A program made the translations under genes and the position numbers. 40,663 nucleotides of DNA from assembly GCA_021413735.1 (NCBI GenBank), contig JAIOPV010000115.1, forward strand, positions 1 through 40,663, written 5' to 3'. Below are positions 1-9,024 of the stretch, piece by piece. Every line of letters starts with the position of its first letter. Within the stretch, counting starts at the first letter, position 1. The notes beneath the pieces were generated by a model, which saw only the letters and a list, made by a program, of their open reading frames with translations, was not told where the DNA came from and ran no database searches. Source of the stretch: Planctomycetota bacterium. GTDB taxonomy: Bacteria; Planctomycetota; Planctomycetia; Gemmatales; Gemmataceae.

Positions 1-3000
1 GACGCCGGCGACGACACGCTTGTTCCCGTCGGCATCACCACCGACCAACGCGGCACGCCGTTCAGCCGAAAGTTCGGCGCTCACGTCGATATCGGTGCAT
101 TCGAGGCGACGCCGCTGATCGTGGACACGCTGGCCGACGAGAACGACGGCGACTATTCCCCCGGCGACCTGTCCCTGCGTGAAGCCATCTTCTTTGCGAA
201 CGCCACCCCAGGTGCAGACACCATCACGTTCGACTCGACGGTGTTCGCAACGGCGAAGACGATCCTGCTTGGCGGAACGCAACTCACGCTCTCCGACACG
301 AGCGGGTCGACGACAATCACCGGCCCAGTCGCAGGCTTGACTATCGACGCCAACAATGCCAGTCGCGTGCTTCAGGTGAACGCTGGTGTCACCGCGTCCG
401 TCTCCGGACTGACTTTCACCAAAGGCAGTATCGGTAGCGGCGACGGCGGCGGCGTGTCCAACCTTGGCACATTGTCGCTGACCAACTGCACGATCAGCGG
501 AAACTCCGCCGCCGTCACCAGCACCCACGGCGGCGGCGGCTTGTTCAACAGCGGTACGGTAACGCTAACCAACTGCACCCTCAACGGAAACACCGCCTCC
601 ATCGGCGGCGACGGCGGCGGCTTGCTCAACAGTGGCACGGCAGCACTGGCCAACTGCACCATCAGCGGAAACACCGCCGCTAACTTCGGCCGCTACGGCG
701 GCGGCGTGTTCAACAAGGTCGCCGCTACGCTAACGCTGACCAACTGCACCATCAGCGGAAACTCCGCACCCATCGCAGGCAGCGGCGGTGGCGTGGTCAA
801 CCGTGGCACGGCGACGGTCACGAACACAATCGTCGCAGGCAACACAGCGACAACCAATGCAGACCTCAGTGGCTCGCTCACGCCGGGGAGCACAAACAAC
901 CTCATCGGTGGGAGTCCGCTCCTCGGTCCGCTCGAGAACAACGGCGGGCCGACGCAGACGATGGCATTGCTCTCCGGCAGCCCCGCCATCAACGCAGGCG
1001 ACGACTCCCTCATCGCCGGCATCACCACCGACCAACGCGGCAATCCGTTCAGCCGGACGTTCGGCTCGCACGTCGACATCGGCGCATTCGAGGCGACGCA
1101 ATCGCTGGTCGTGGACACATTGGTCGACGTGAACGACGGCGACTATTCCCCCGGCAACCTGTCACTGCGTGAAGCCATCGCGTTGGCGAATGCCACCCCC
1201 GGCGCCGACACGATCACGTTCAAGCCCGGCTTGACTGGCACCATCACGCTGAGCCTGGGCGAACTGGCCATCACCGACGATGTGACGATCACCGGTCCTG
1301 GGGCCAACCTGCTGACCATCGACGCCAACGATAACAGCCGCGTCTTCAACGTCGATGACGGCACCCCAACCGTCAAGACCGTGACCATTGACGGACTGAC
1401 CATCACTCGCGGCAACATCTCCACTGGAAGCAAAGCCGGCGGCGGCATTTTCAACAACGAAAACCTCACGGTGCGGAACAGCACCCTGTCGGGCAACACC
1501 GCCACAGGGGGCGTGGCTACCGGTGGTGGCGCTATTTTCAGCACCGGGGCGCTGACGGTGCAAAACAGCACAATCACGGGAAACAAGACGACTGCGACAA
1601 GGGCGGCCGGCGGGGCAATCAGCGTGACCGGCGGCACTGCCACGATCCAGAACAGCATCTTCACCAACAACTCGTCTTACTACGGCGGCGCGCTGTCCAA
1701 TAGGATCAGCACGGTCATGGTGACTGTGACTGGCAGTACCTTCTCGGGGAACTCCGTCACCGGAACCCTCTCCCTTGGTGGCGCGATCTTCAACGCTCGT
1801 ACGATGACCGTGCAAAACAGCACGCTTTCAGGGAACACGGCCACCACCCAAGACGGCGGTGGTGCCATCACCAGCGTAAGCACCCTCACGCTGCTGGACA
1901 GCACGATCGCCAACAACACAACGACGGGCTCGGCTGCGGTTGGTGGCGGGCTCTACGTGCGTGGCGGCACGGCCAACGTGGGGAACACCATCATCACTGG
2001 CAACACGGCGACCAACTCCGGTCCCGACATCAGCGGCCCAATCGCCTCGCAGGGCCACAACCTGATCGGCAACACGTCCGGTGCCACGGGGTTTGTCGCG
2101 AGTGACCTGCAAAACGTGGCGAGCGGCCTCGACCCGGCCGGCCTTCAGAATAACGGCGGCCCGACGCAGACCATCAAGTTGATCGCCGGCAGCAAGGCCA
2201 TCGACGCCGGCGACGACACGCTCGTTCCCGGCAGCCTGACCACCGACCAACGCGGCACCCCATTCATCCGCAAGGTCGGCACCGTGGACATCGGTGCGTT
2301 CGAGGCTTCTCGCCCGCCGACAGCCGCCGTGACGACACCGGCGCCCGACATCAACGTCGCAACGGGCGGCACAACCACGAACTCGGTGACGATCACGTAC
2401 ACCGACGCCGGCAGCGGCGTTGACACTCGCACCTTCGGCACCGGCAACATCACCATTGACAACGGAGCCACGGTCAGCAGTATCTCAATCTCGGGCAACG
2501 CGGTGACATACTACATCACGGCCCCCGCTGCGACCTGGGCAGCCAGCACACAAGGCACCTACACCATCTCGCTGGCCAGCGGAGCCGGGGCGGTGAAGAG
2601 CTTGGCGGGCGATCTCGTCATCAGTGGCACCATCGACAGTTTCAACGTCGATACCCTCGCTCCGACAGCAGCGTTGACGACCTCCGCAAGCAACATCAAC
2701 GTGGCGACCGGCGGCACGAGCACCAACACAGTCGTCATCACGTACAGCGACGTTGGCCTCGGGATCGACTCCAAAACCTTCGGCACGGATGACATCACTG
2801 TTGACAACGGGGCGACAGTCACAGGGTTCTCGGCTGCTGGGAATGCGTTGACGTACACCATCACCGCCCCTGCCGGAACTTGGGCAGGCAGCACGCAAGG
2901 CGAGTACACCATCGCACTCGTCGCGGGCAGCGTGAGAGATATCGCTGGTAATGGCGTCGCCGGGAACGCTTCCATCAACTCGTTCAACGTTGACACCGTC

Positions 3001-5055
3001 CAGCCGACGATCACGAGCATCAGCCCGCCGGTTGGGTCGCCCCTTGGCGGTGACACCATCCAGATCAGGGGAACGGGCTTCACGACCGCCACCGCCGTCG
3101 CCTTTGGAGGCACCCCGGCTGCGTTCGTGGTGAACTCGGATACGTCCATAACGGTCACGAGTCCTGCGGGTGCGGTCGGGATCGTCGATGTGACAGTCAC
3201 CACCACCGGCGGCACGTCTTTGATCACGCCCGCGGATCGGTTCGCATACGTCGTGCCAACAGGCACGTTTGCGAAGGTTACAAGCGTCATTTCGAGCATC
3301 ACGAGCGGCCGCTATCGTGTCGGTGGGGTGATCCCTGTAACCGTGAACTTTGACCAGCCGGTGACACTGAGTGGCGGCAACCTGATCGTGCTCCTCGACT
3401 CGGGTGGCTCGGTCAGCATCACGCCGTTCAGCAACGCCACGCACGCGACCGGCACTTACACGGTGGCTGCGGGGCAGAATAGCCAATCGCTCAATTCAAC
3501 GGGTCTGGTTGTGGCCGAGGGCGCCACGCTCCGCGACGGCAGTGGGAACAACGTGAACCTCGCAATTCCGACGGGCCACACGCTGTCGAGCACAAGCAAT
3601 CTCCTCGTCGATACCAAACGCCCGACCGTCACCATCGAGGCTCCTTCCGCGACAGCCACGACGCACGGACCGATCACGTTCACGATCAGTTACGCAGACA
3701 CGAACTTCAGCACCAACACCCTGACGGCAGCGGACATCACGCTGACCAAGACCGGCACCGCCAACGGTACGGTTACGGTGACAGGCGGTGCCGGTCTGTC
3801 GAAGACCGTGACGATCAGCAACATCACAGGCACGGGTACTCTGGGCATCTCACTCGCGGCTGGCACCGGCAGCGACACCGCAGGAAACCTCACTGCTGCT
3901 GCCGGACCAAGCACCACGTTCGGCGTCTCCAACGAGACACCTACCACAACTGCGGCGTTTGCCGTCGGCGGAGCAGACGGCACAGTCCGGCTTCTGGACG
4001 ATGCCGGCAACCTCATCACGACTGTGATGCCAATCGCGGGGTATCCAGGTCTCGTGTCGGTTGCGCTGGGCGATTTCAACGGCGACACGGTTCCCGACCT
4101 CGTGGTCGCGGCAGCCAATCCCGCGGGTGTGGCGGGACTCTCCACGACCGACGCGGGGAAAGTGTTCGTGTACGACGGTGCGGCACTTGCTCAGGGAGCG
4201 CTGACGCTCCTTCGCACGTTCACGCCGTTCGCCAATCACGCCGGCCCAGACGGAACCACGGGAGCGTACACCAACGGCCTGAACATCGCGGTTGGCGACG
4301 TGGACGGCGACACGCACGCTGATGTGATCGCGGGCACTCGCGGCAAGAGTGCGTCTGCGGGACAGGCTGAGTTCGGTCGACTCGTCGCCATCAACGGGGT
4401 GACTGGAGCGGTGATCGGTGGAGTCCAGACCCCGTTCGGGGCTGGTTATCAGAAGGGCGTGATCGTTGCTGCGGGGAATGTCGACGGGCTCGGGGGTGAT
4501 GAGATCGCAGTCACCCGTGGCGGACCCGTCGCGAACCCCAACCCCGCCGTTCAGCAGATCAAAGTCAAGGTGCTGCAACTGAAGGGGACGACGCTCTCGG
4601 AACTGCCACTTAATGCGGACGGGACGACGGCGTTCGCACCGTTCGTGGGACTCACTGGAGCGGCGAGCGGCATCAACCGTGATGGTCGCGTGGCGTTCGT
4701 GGACAGCAACGGCGACGGCAAGGACGAGCTGGTCTTCACGGCTCTCGACCCGCTGACCAACACCACCAACGAACAGGTCCGTGTGGGGGTATACGCGATT
4801 GATCCGACAGCTTCCAAGGGTGCCGCCACGATCGCCAGCACGGGCCCCGACGCCGGAACCTACCTGACGGGCACGGCCGTGAATGACCATGCCATCACGC
4901 ACGTCGCCGCGGTCGGAACGCAAGAGAACATCGCCCTGCTCACGGAAAGTGCATCCTCGGGCGTGGTCTACCTTGCACCGCTGACAGGAGCCGTCCAAAC
5001 CGGGGGCTTCTCACTGAACGTTATCACGGGTGGCATCACCGTTGACGGCATCTGA
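1..5055 (+). CDS. Giant surface/secreted repeat protein, CSLREA and choice-of-anchor Q modules (5' partial)
   Basis: The reading frame is open from base 1, so the true start lies upstream; 1684 residues are visible. The first ~36 residues end one module (TTDQRGTPF...VDIGAFE). Two further modules follow, each with a CSLREA-like motif (SLREAI...ANATPGADTITF, near bases 121-230 and 1111-1220), a right-handed beta-helix of short repeats such as LTNCTISGNSA and LTVQNSTITGN, and a choice-of-anchor-Q-like end (NNGGPTQT...DIGAFE). Next come two tandem Ig-like repeats (about 2320-2995, each with INVATGG and FNVDT), an IPT/TIG-like domain (about 3001-3255), further Ig-like sequence, and a C-terminal FG-GAP/VCBS-like region with DFNGD, DVDGD and DSNGD calcium-type loops (about 3950-4740). 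The protein is probably exported and cell-surface or extracellular; adhesion or carbohydrate binding is an inference. No C-terminal sorting motif was recognised. The module repetition is visible at DNA level. Confidence 0.85.
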   Translation, partial: DAGDDTLVPVGITTDQRGTPFSRKFGAHVDIGAFEATPLIVDTLADENDGDYSPGDLSLREAIFFANATPGADTITFDSTVFATAKTILLGGTQLTLSDTSGSTTITGPVAGLTIDANNASRVLQVNAGVTASVSGLTFTKGSIGSGDGGGVSNLGTLSLTNCTISGNSAAVTSTHGGGGLFNSGTVTLTNCTLNGNTASIGGDGGGLLNSGTAALANCTISGNTAANFGRYGGGVFNKVAATLTLTNCTISGNSAPIAGSGGGVVNRGTATVTNTIVAGNTATTNADLSGSLTPGSTNNLIGGSPLLGPLENNGGPTQTMALLSGSPAINAGDDSLIAGITTDQRGNPFSRTFGSHVDIGAFEATQSLVVDTLVDVNDGDYSPGNLSLREAIALANATPGADTITFKPGLTGTITLSLGELAITDDVTITGPGANLLTIDANDNSRVFNVDDGTPTVKTVTIDGLTITRGNISTGSKAGGGIFNNENLTVRNSTLSGNTATGGVATGGGAIFSTGALTVQNSTITGNKTTATRAAGGAISVTGGTATIQNSIFTNNSSYYGGALSNRISTVMVTVTGSTFSGNSVTGTLSLGGAIFNARTMTVQNSTLSGNTATTQDGGGAITSVSTLTLLDSTIANNTTTGSAAVGGGLYVRGGTANVGNTIITGNTATNSGPDISGPIASQGHNLIGNTSGATGFVASDLQNVASGLDPAGLQNNGGPTQTIKLIAGSKAIDAGDDTLVPGSLTTDQRGTPFIRKVGTVDIGAFEASRPPTAAVTTPAPDINVATGGTTTNSVTITYTDAGSGVDTRTFGTGNITIDNGATVSSISISGNAVTYYITAPAATWAASTQGTYTISLASGAGAVKSLAGDLVISGTIDSFNVDTLAPTAALTTSASNINVATGGTSTNTVVITYSDVGLGIDSKTFGTDDITVDNGATVTGFSAAGNALTYTITAPAGTWAGSTQGEYTIALVAGSVRDIAGNGVAGNASINSFNVDTVQPTITSISPPVGSPLGGDTIQIRGTGFTTATAVAFGGTPAAFVVNSDTSITVTSPAGAVGIVDVTVTTTGGTSLITPADRFAYVVPTGTFAKVTSVISSITSGRYRVGGVIPVTVNFDQPVTLSGGNLIVLLDSGGSVSITPFSNATHATGTYTVAAGQNSQSLNSTGLVVAEGATLRDGSGNNVNLAIPTGHTLSSTSNLLVDTKRPTVTIEAPSATATTHGPITFTISYADTNFSTNTLTAADITLTKTGTANGTVTVTGGAGLSKTVTISNITGTGTLGISLAAGTGSDTAGNLTAAAGPSTTFGVSNETPTTTAAFAVGGADGTVRLLDDAGNLITTVMPIAGYPGLVSVALGDFNGDTVPDLVVAAANPAGVAGLSTTDAGKVFVYDGAALAQGALTLLRTFTPFANHAGPDGTTGAYTNGLNIAVGDVDGDTHADVIAGTRGKSASAGQAEFGRLVAINGVTGAVIGGVQTPFGAGYQKGVIVAAGNVDGLGGDEIAVTRGGPVANPNPAVQQIKVKVLQLKGTTLSELPLNADGTTAFAPFVGLTGAASGINRDGRVAFVDSNGDGKDELVFTALDPLTNTTNEQVRVGVYAIDPTASKGAATIASTGPDAGTYLTGTAVNDHAITHVAAVGTQENIALLTESASSGVVYLAPLTGAVQTGGFSLNVITGGITVDGI

Positions 5056-5080
5056 TCCTCCCAATCGCAGCTTCGACGCG

Positions 5081-5105
5081 CGAGCCGAGGACCTCTCTCG
5101 GCTCG
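5081..5105 (+). terminator. Hairpin downstream of giant surface protein
   Basis: CGAGCCGAG at 5081-5089 pairs perfectly with CTCGGCTCG at 5097-5105 across a 7-base loop, 26 bases after the stop codon. There is only a weak T-rich stretch after it, so it may be a terminator or simply an mRNA 3' end stem. Confidence 0.45.
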
Positions 5106-5246
5106 TCGCATTCTTCCCGGAACCATTTCGACATTTTTCCGTCATCTCGGGAGCGGACGGGTAATTAACAGGTAGGAGTTCTTTTCCGCCAGACAGCCGC
5201 TGGTCGCCAGGCGAAGGTTGCTGTGGGCTCACCCCTTCACAGGTGA

Positions 5247-5420
5247 CCACATGCTTCCACTTTCCGTCTCACCGAACTCACCCCCGACGAACGATTCTGC
5301 GAGGCCGCGGCGAGTTTCGAGGAGTTCGTGTTTGCAGAATGGGGCCAGAAATGGAAGGCCGCCCTTAATATTAGCGGTCGTCGGCCCGACACACCGACGA
5401 GTGTCGCAAGTGTAGCCTGA
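5247..5420 (+). pseudogene. Possible coding remnant without a start codon
   Basis: Between two stops in frame 3, a 57-residue stretch reads like real protein (RLTELTPDERFCEAAASFEE, then FVFAEWGQKWKAALNISG) with codon use similar to the flanking genes. There is no ATG, GTG or TTG with a ribosome binding site at its beginning. It may be the tail of a decayed gene. The family is not recognised. A chance open frame in GC-rich DNA is the main alternative. Confidence 0.2.
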
Positions 5421-5453
5421 CCGCGGCACCGGCCGACTACCCCAATCACGCAC

Positions 5454-5867
5454 GGCTCAGACCTCTGAGCCCGGCAGCGATGGACCGTCGGAGACAAGGA
5501 AGCGCACGGCTGCCCGCTAGAATGCCCAAACCGCAATGCTCGGCGACGCTCTCGGCAACCTCCGTCGGCCGACCACTGACCCGGCTCACGCCAACGACCG
5601 TGGCCCTCGGTCAGCTTGGCACCCAGTGGAAGGCGCCAGCAACTCGGGCTGGCTTGGCGTTCACGTCGTAACACGAGGCGGCAGGGGTTGGTAGGCGAGG
5701 TCACGCCTGGGCGTGCGGCCTTCTGCCGATCCGTTTCTTTACTCCGACGGTCCACAGGCTCGCATACACCCGGTTTGCGTGCCTCCTTTGCAACAACCAC
5801 CGCATCGCTCGCAGGCCGAATCGCTTACAACGCGAGGTGGTTCGGTCGCGGCTCAGAGATCTGAGCC
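5454..5867. repeat. Pair of 18-bp palindromes bracketing a spaced inverted repeat
   Basis: GGCTCAGACCTCTGAGCC (5454-5471) and GGCTCAGAGATCTGAGCC (5850-5867) differ only in the two central bases. Between them, TGGACCGTCGGAG (5481-5493) is repeated inverted as CTCCGACGGTCCA (5742-5754). The block may be a decayed non-autonomous element; no transposase is visible. Confidence 0.4.
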
Positions 5868-5990
5868 CGTTTAACGCCATCACCGTCGGAGCCGAAGGAT
5901 CAATCGTCTGCCCGGTTCAATATCCTTGCAGGCGACCAAGGCGGGTGATAGCCTGCGGTTGTGCACTGACCCATTACAAGTACGGCCGCC

Positions 5991-5995
5991 GGAGG
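5991..5995 (+). promoter_or_regulatory. Shine-Dalgarno that sets a GTG start
   Basis: GGAGG nine bases before the GTG at 6005. It decides the start of the following hypothetical gene over the longer frame that opens at 5837. Confidence 0.6.
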
Positions 5996-6004
5996 CACAA
6001 GCGG

Positions 6005-6439
6005 GTGGACGCCCTTGAACGAGTGTTGCGGATTCGCCGGGAGCTGGCGACGGAGCGGTGGCCGCCCGAACGATTCCGTCAAGCCGCTGCCGAGGGCAAG
6101 CGGCGGTGGGCAGAGGCCGAGGATCTGTTTGGCGTCCAATGGTCGATGCTCAAAGACGCAGTCGCACTCATCTCGCCGGACTTCAAGATGCCTCCCGCCG
6201 AGGAGGAAGCCGCTTGGTCTGTGGACGTTCCAGGGATGCGAAACGTCGGTCCGTGGGTGGCAGTGTCGTTCGTCCGGTGGGAACGCTGTCCGACGACAGC
6301 CGGCCTGCCCAACCCTTACGAGCCGTGGATCGAGATTTGGGAGCACGGCGGGGGCTTCAGTGTCGAGCACGGGCAGTTCGTTGACGTGTACGACAGCGAG
6401 TTCACGCCACTCGGCTGTATCGTCGTCCGTCGGGCGTAG
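6005..6439 (+). CDS. Hypothetical 144-residue cytoplasmic protein
   Basis: The GTG start at 6005 is preceded by GGAGG with a 9-base spacer. The product has no signal peptide or membrane segment. The N-terminal third is charged and probably helical (ERVLRIRRELATERWPPERF). The C-terminal part is rich in aromatic residues and likely beta (WVAVSFVRWERC, YEPWIEIWEHGGGFSVEHGQ, FVDVYDSEFTPLGCIVVRR). The family is not recognised. The upstream in-frame extension to 5837 lacks a ribosome binding site and reads unlike the rest, so it is excluded. The next gene starts 99 bases downstream on the same strand; whether they share a transcript is unknown. Confidence 0.55.
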   Translation: MDALERVLRIRRELATERWPPERFRQAAAEGKRRWAEAEDLFGVQWSMLKDAVALISPDFKMPPAEEEAAWSVDVPGMRNVGPWVAVSFVRWERCPTTAGLPNPYEPWIEIWEHGGGFSVEHGQFVDVYDSEFTPLGCIVVRRA

Positions 6440-6538
6440 CGAAGGCACACCGAACCAACTTCTGCAGGTGACGGCAGACCGCTATCCGCGGGCTCGCCAC
6501 ACCTGAGCAGTAGTTTTCGGCAACAGGAGTGCTAGCGG

Positions 6539-7152
6539 ATGGGGGTGGACACCTACGGTTATGTGGAGGTTTTGACAGCCGGCCGGTGGACGTTCACTGG
6601 CCGTATGGTCCCCAACCCAGACGGTGAGTACGATCCGACCGAGCAGCGACTGATGCCTGAGGAGCTGTTCCACACGGATCATAAGGAATTGGCCGCCATC
6701 CTGACTCACACCGGTAACCCGATTCGGTCGAGTGAGCCTTATACACCAGTGGTGCCGCGACGCGGCCTTCCCCCGGATCTGTCGTCGGAGTTGTCGGCGT
6801 GGCTACGGCGGTATGAGAGTGAGTCGTGGTTCGATGCCGCTTGGTTCACGACCACTTGGTTTACCGCCCGCGAGGCAGCCGAGTTCGGGTGGGACAATCG
6901 CCTCATGCGGCGTCAGGCGTATGTCACGCCGCAGGCAGCCGCGCTGTTCGATGGCTGCCCACGTGGCTTCCCGTGGGCACGTTGGCCAGCCGGCGTTCCG
7001 ATCAGCTATGCCCAATGGAGCCGCGAGGGGTCGAGGTCGAGTGGCTGGAGTCATACGCGGAAATCGTCCCGGAGTTTGCCCACGACGTTCTCCCGCAGCT
7101 CGCCGCGCTTGGGCCTCCGGACCAGGTGCGGCTCATCGTGGCGGCATCGTAG
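6539..7152 (+). pseudogene. Frameshifted hypothetical gene (MGVDTYGYVEV family)
   Basis: ATG at 6539 follows AGGAG (6525-6529) at a good distance. The protein starts MGVDTYGYVEV and runs normally to about base 7015 (...PISYAQW). After that the same frame becomes Ser/Arg-rich and unlike protein, while the -1 frame continues plausibly (VEVEWLESYAEIVPEFAHDV, then LPQLAALGPPDQVRLIVAAS) to the stop at 7150-7152. A one-base deletion near 7015-7040 would explain this. From memory, many Gemmata proteins of this type open with a similar motif and end with an LxxLGPPDxVR segment; their function is unknown. It could be a real pseudogene, a sequencing error, or a programmed shift, although I see no classical slippery heptamer. 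Confidence 0.6.
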
Positions 7153-7491
7153 TAGCGCCGGACCGCTCTGGTGGTCAGCGCGACCTGAATAAAAACGAAG
7201 ATCCCGGGTCGGTCTCAACGCCCGTTCTGAAACATCCAACCCGCCAACGTCAGCATTGGATCAAATGCGACAGCAACAAGCTGCACACGCCGACGCTGAC
7301 AGTGTGGTTCACGCAGCAGTTGCGTGGGTACAAACTTGCCTGTGTACGATGCAATCGATGGTTGACCACGAGCCGTCAAACCCTCTGGCGAGTGCTTGGC
7401 GTCCGGTACTTGTCCAGTTAAGCCGGACGACTCCACGGGCCTTACCACTTTCTCCTCGCGATTCCCTGCCAACCCTTCTCGAAAGCACTCC
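7153..7491. other. Intergenic stretch with no recognised feature
   Basis: 339 bases between the frameshifted gene and the amidohydrolase. Open frames exist on both strands but none has a supporting ribosome binding site or recognisable product. The promoter of the downstream gene presumably lies here; I could not pick a convincing -35/-10 pair. Confidence 0.4.
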
Positions 7492-8886
7492 ATGATCGTT
7501 CGCAACTTATCCGCTGCCGTGGTATTCACGTGCCTGCTTGCCACCTCCGGCGTGGAGACGCGATTTTCGCACTCTGCCGAAGTTCCGGCCCCGCAGAAAG
7601 AGACGCCTCCTCCTCCAGAATGGGTCAAGGAACGGCTCGCGAGCGTGGACAAGAAGCTCGATGGCAACATCAAGGATCTCGTTGCGTTGTACCAGCATTT
7701 ACATGCGAACCCTGAGCTCTCCTTGATGGAGATGAAGACAGCATCTCATCTTGCTGAGGAAATGCGAAAACTTGGATACACCGTCGCGGAGAAGGTTGGG
7801 GGTAATGGGATAGTCGCCGTGTTGAAGAATGGCCCCGGTCCGGTGGTGCTGATCCGCACGGATCTCGACGCGCTGCCAATCGTCGAACAAACCGGTCTAC
7901 CGTATGCGAGCAAGGTGAAGGTTAAGGACAAGGCGGGGGTGGAAGTCGGTGTGATGCATGCTTGCGGGCATGATCTACACATGACTTCGTGGGTAGGTAC
8001 GGCGGGGGTGCTGGCGTCGATGAAAGACAAGTGGTCCGGCACGGTCGTGTTCATCGGCCAACCTGCGGAGGAAGTCATCGCCGGGGCGCGAATGATGCTC
8101 GACGATGGCCTCTACAAACGCTTCCCGAAGCCAGATTACGCGCTGGCTCTGCACTCCGACCCGCAGGCGCCCGTCGGCACCGTTTCGTTCTCGGAGGGGC
8201 TTTCGCTTGCCGCGTCGGACACCATCGACATCGTCGTGAAGGGGAAGGGCGGTCACGGGGCTGCTCCGCACGTTTCGGTCGATCCGATCGTTCTCGCAGC
8301 GCGAATCATCCTCGATTTGCAGACGATCGTGAGTCGTGAGGTGAACCCGCAAGATCCGTGCGTGATTACGGTGGGTTCGATTCACGGCGGCACGAAGCAC
8401 AACATCATCCCGAACGAGGTGCTGCTGCAACTGACCGTGCGAACGACGAAGAACGAGGTTCGCGATCATGTGCTGAAGGCGATCGAACGCATGGTGAAGG
8501 CAGCGGCGGTGTCGGCTCGCGCCCCTGAGCCTGATATCCGCGTGAACCTCGATCATTACACGCCAGCGACGTTCAACGATGTGGCGTTGGCTCGCAAGTG
8601 TGCGGCGGTGTTTCGGGGCGTGCTGGGTGACGAGAACGTGCGGACGCGGCGACCGGTGATGGGGGCGGAGGATTTCGGCCGCTTCTCGGAGGGGAAGACG
8701 CCGATCTTCATGTATTTCCTGGGGACGATCTCGAAGGAGAAGTTCGACGCGAGCGAGAAGCCGGGTGGGTTACCGTTGCCGGGGATGCACACGGACGCAT
8801 ACGCTCCGTTGCCGGAACCAAGCATCCGTGCGGGCGTTCGCACGATGAGCCTCGCCGCCATGAACCTCATGCCCAAGGAGAAGTAG
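7492..8886 (+). CDS. Secreted M20D-family amidohydrolase (metallopeptidase)
   Basis: A zinc-type hydrolase of the peptidase M20D group (hippurate, N-acyl-amino-acid and IAA-amino-acid hydrolases), expected to cleave N-acyl or amide bonds of amino-acid conjugates. From the ATG at 7492 (464 residues) it begins with a hydrophobic export signal (residues 1-29), then a Pro-rich linker and the catalytic domain. Visible family motifs are DLDALPI (124-130), the metal-binding HACGHD (156-161, Cys158 and His160) and the PAEE glutamates (191-194). The dimerisation-domain segment GKGGHGAAPH and a C-terminal GAEDF are also present. The longer frame from 7396 is rejected because its extra residues precede the signal sequence. 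No strong Shine-Dalgarno is visible. Substrate cannot be read from sequence. It is followed two bases later by a REPIN. Confidence 0.88.
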   Translation: MIVRNLSAAVVFTCLLATSGVETRFSHSAEVPAPQKETPPPPEWVKERLASVDKKLDGNIKDLVALYQHLHANPELSLMEMKTASHLAEEMRKLGYTVAEKVGGNGIVAVLKNGPGPVVLIRTDLDALPIVEQTGLPYASKVKVKDKAGVEVGVMHACGHDLHMTSWVGTAGVLASMKDKWSGTVVFIGQPAEEVIAGARMMLDDGLYKRFPKPDYALALHSDPQAPVGTVSFSEGLSLAASDTIDIVVKGKGGHGAAPHVSVDPIVLAARIILDLQTIVSREVNPQDPCVITVGSIHGGTKHNIIPNEVLLQLTVRTTKNEVRDHVLKAIERMVKAAAVSARAPEPDIRVNLDHYTPATFNDVALARKCAAVFRGVLGDENVRTRRPVMGAEDFGRFSEGKTPIFMYFLGTISKEKFDASEKPGGLPLPGMHTDAYAPLPEPSIRAGVRTMSLAAMNLMPKEK

Positions 8887-8888
8887 CT

Positions 8889-9004
8889 GGCGAACTCCGA
8901 GTGCCAGCGAGAGGGTGGCGTTAGCACGAGTGTCAGCAATGGAGTGTTTGAGTTAGCTTTAACCAGGGATATCGCCACCCCCTCGCTGGCACTCGGGGTT
9001 CGCC
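8889..9004. repeat. REPIN copy 1 (116 bp)
   Basis: Arms of 32 bases (8889-8920 and 8973-9004) match in inverted orientation at 30 of 32 positions, with a 52-base loop. The second copy at 9663-9778 has identical arm and loop lengths, and both loops begin TTAGCACG. The element begins two bases after the M20D stop and ends 20 bases before the transposase start. Confidence 0.85.
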
Positions 9005-9024
9005 TGACATCGTGGAGATGCGAC

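Larger units (their letters stand above)
5421..6004. other. Gene-poor stretch
   Basis: Several open frames cross this stretch on both strands, but none has a convincing start, ribosome binding site or recognisable protein. It contains two copies of an 18-base palindrome and a longer spaced inverted repeat, described separately. Confidence 0.4.

Noticed and set aside
5237-5800. 187-codon minus-strand frame in the gene-poor stretch
   Set aside because: No ribosome binding site, Arg/Ser-rich composition, and it opposes the more protein-like frame at 5247-5420.
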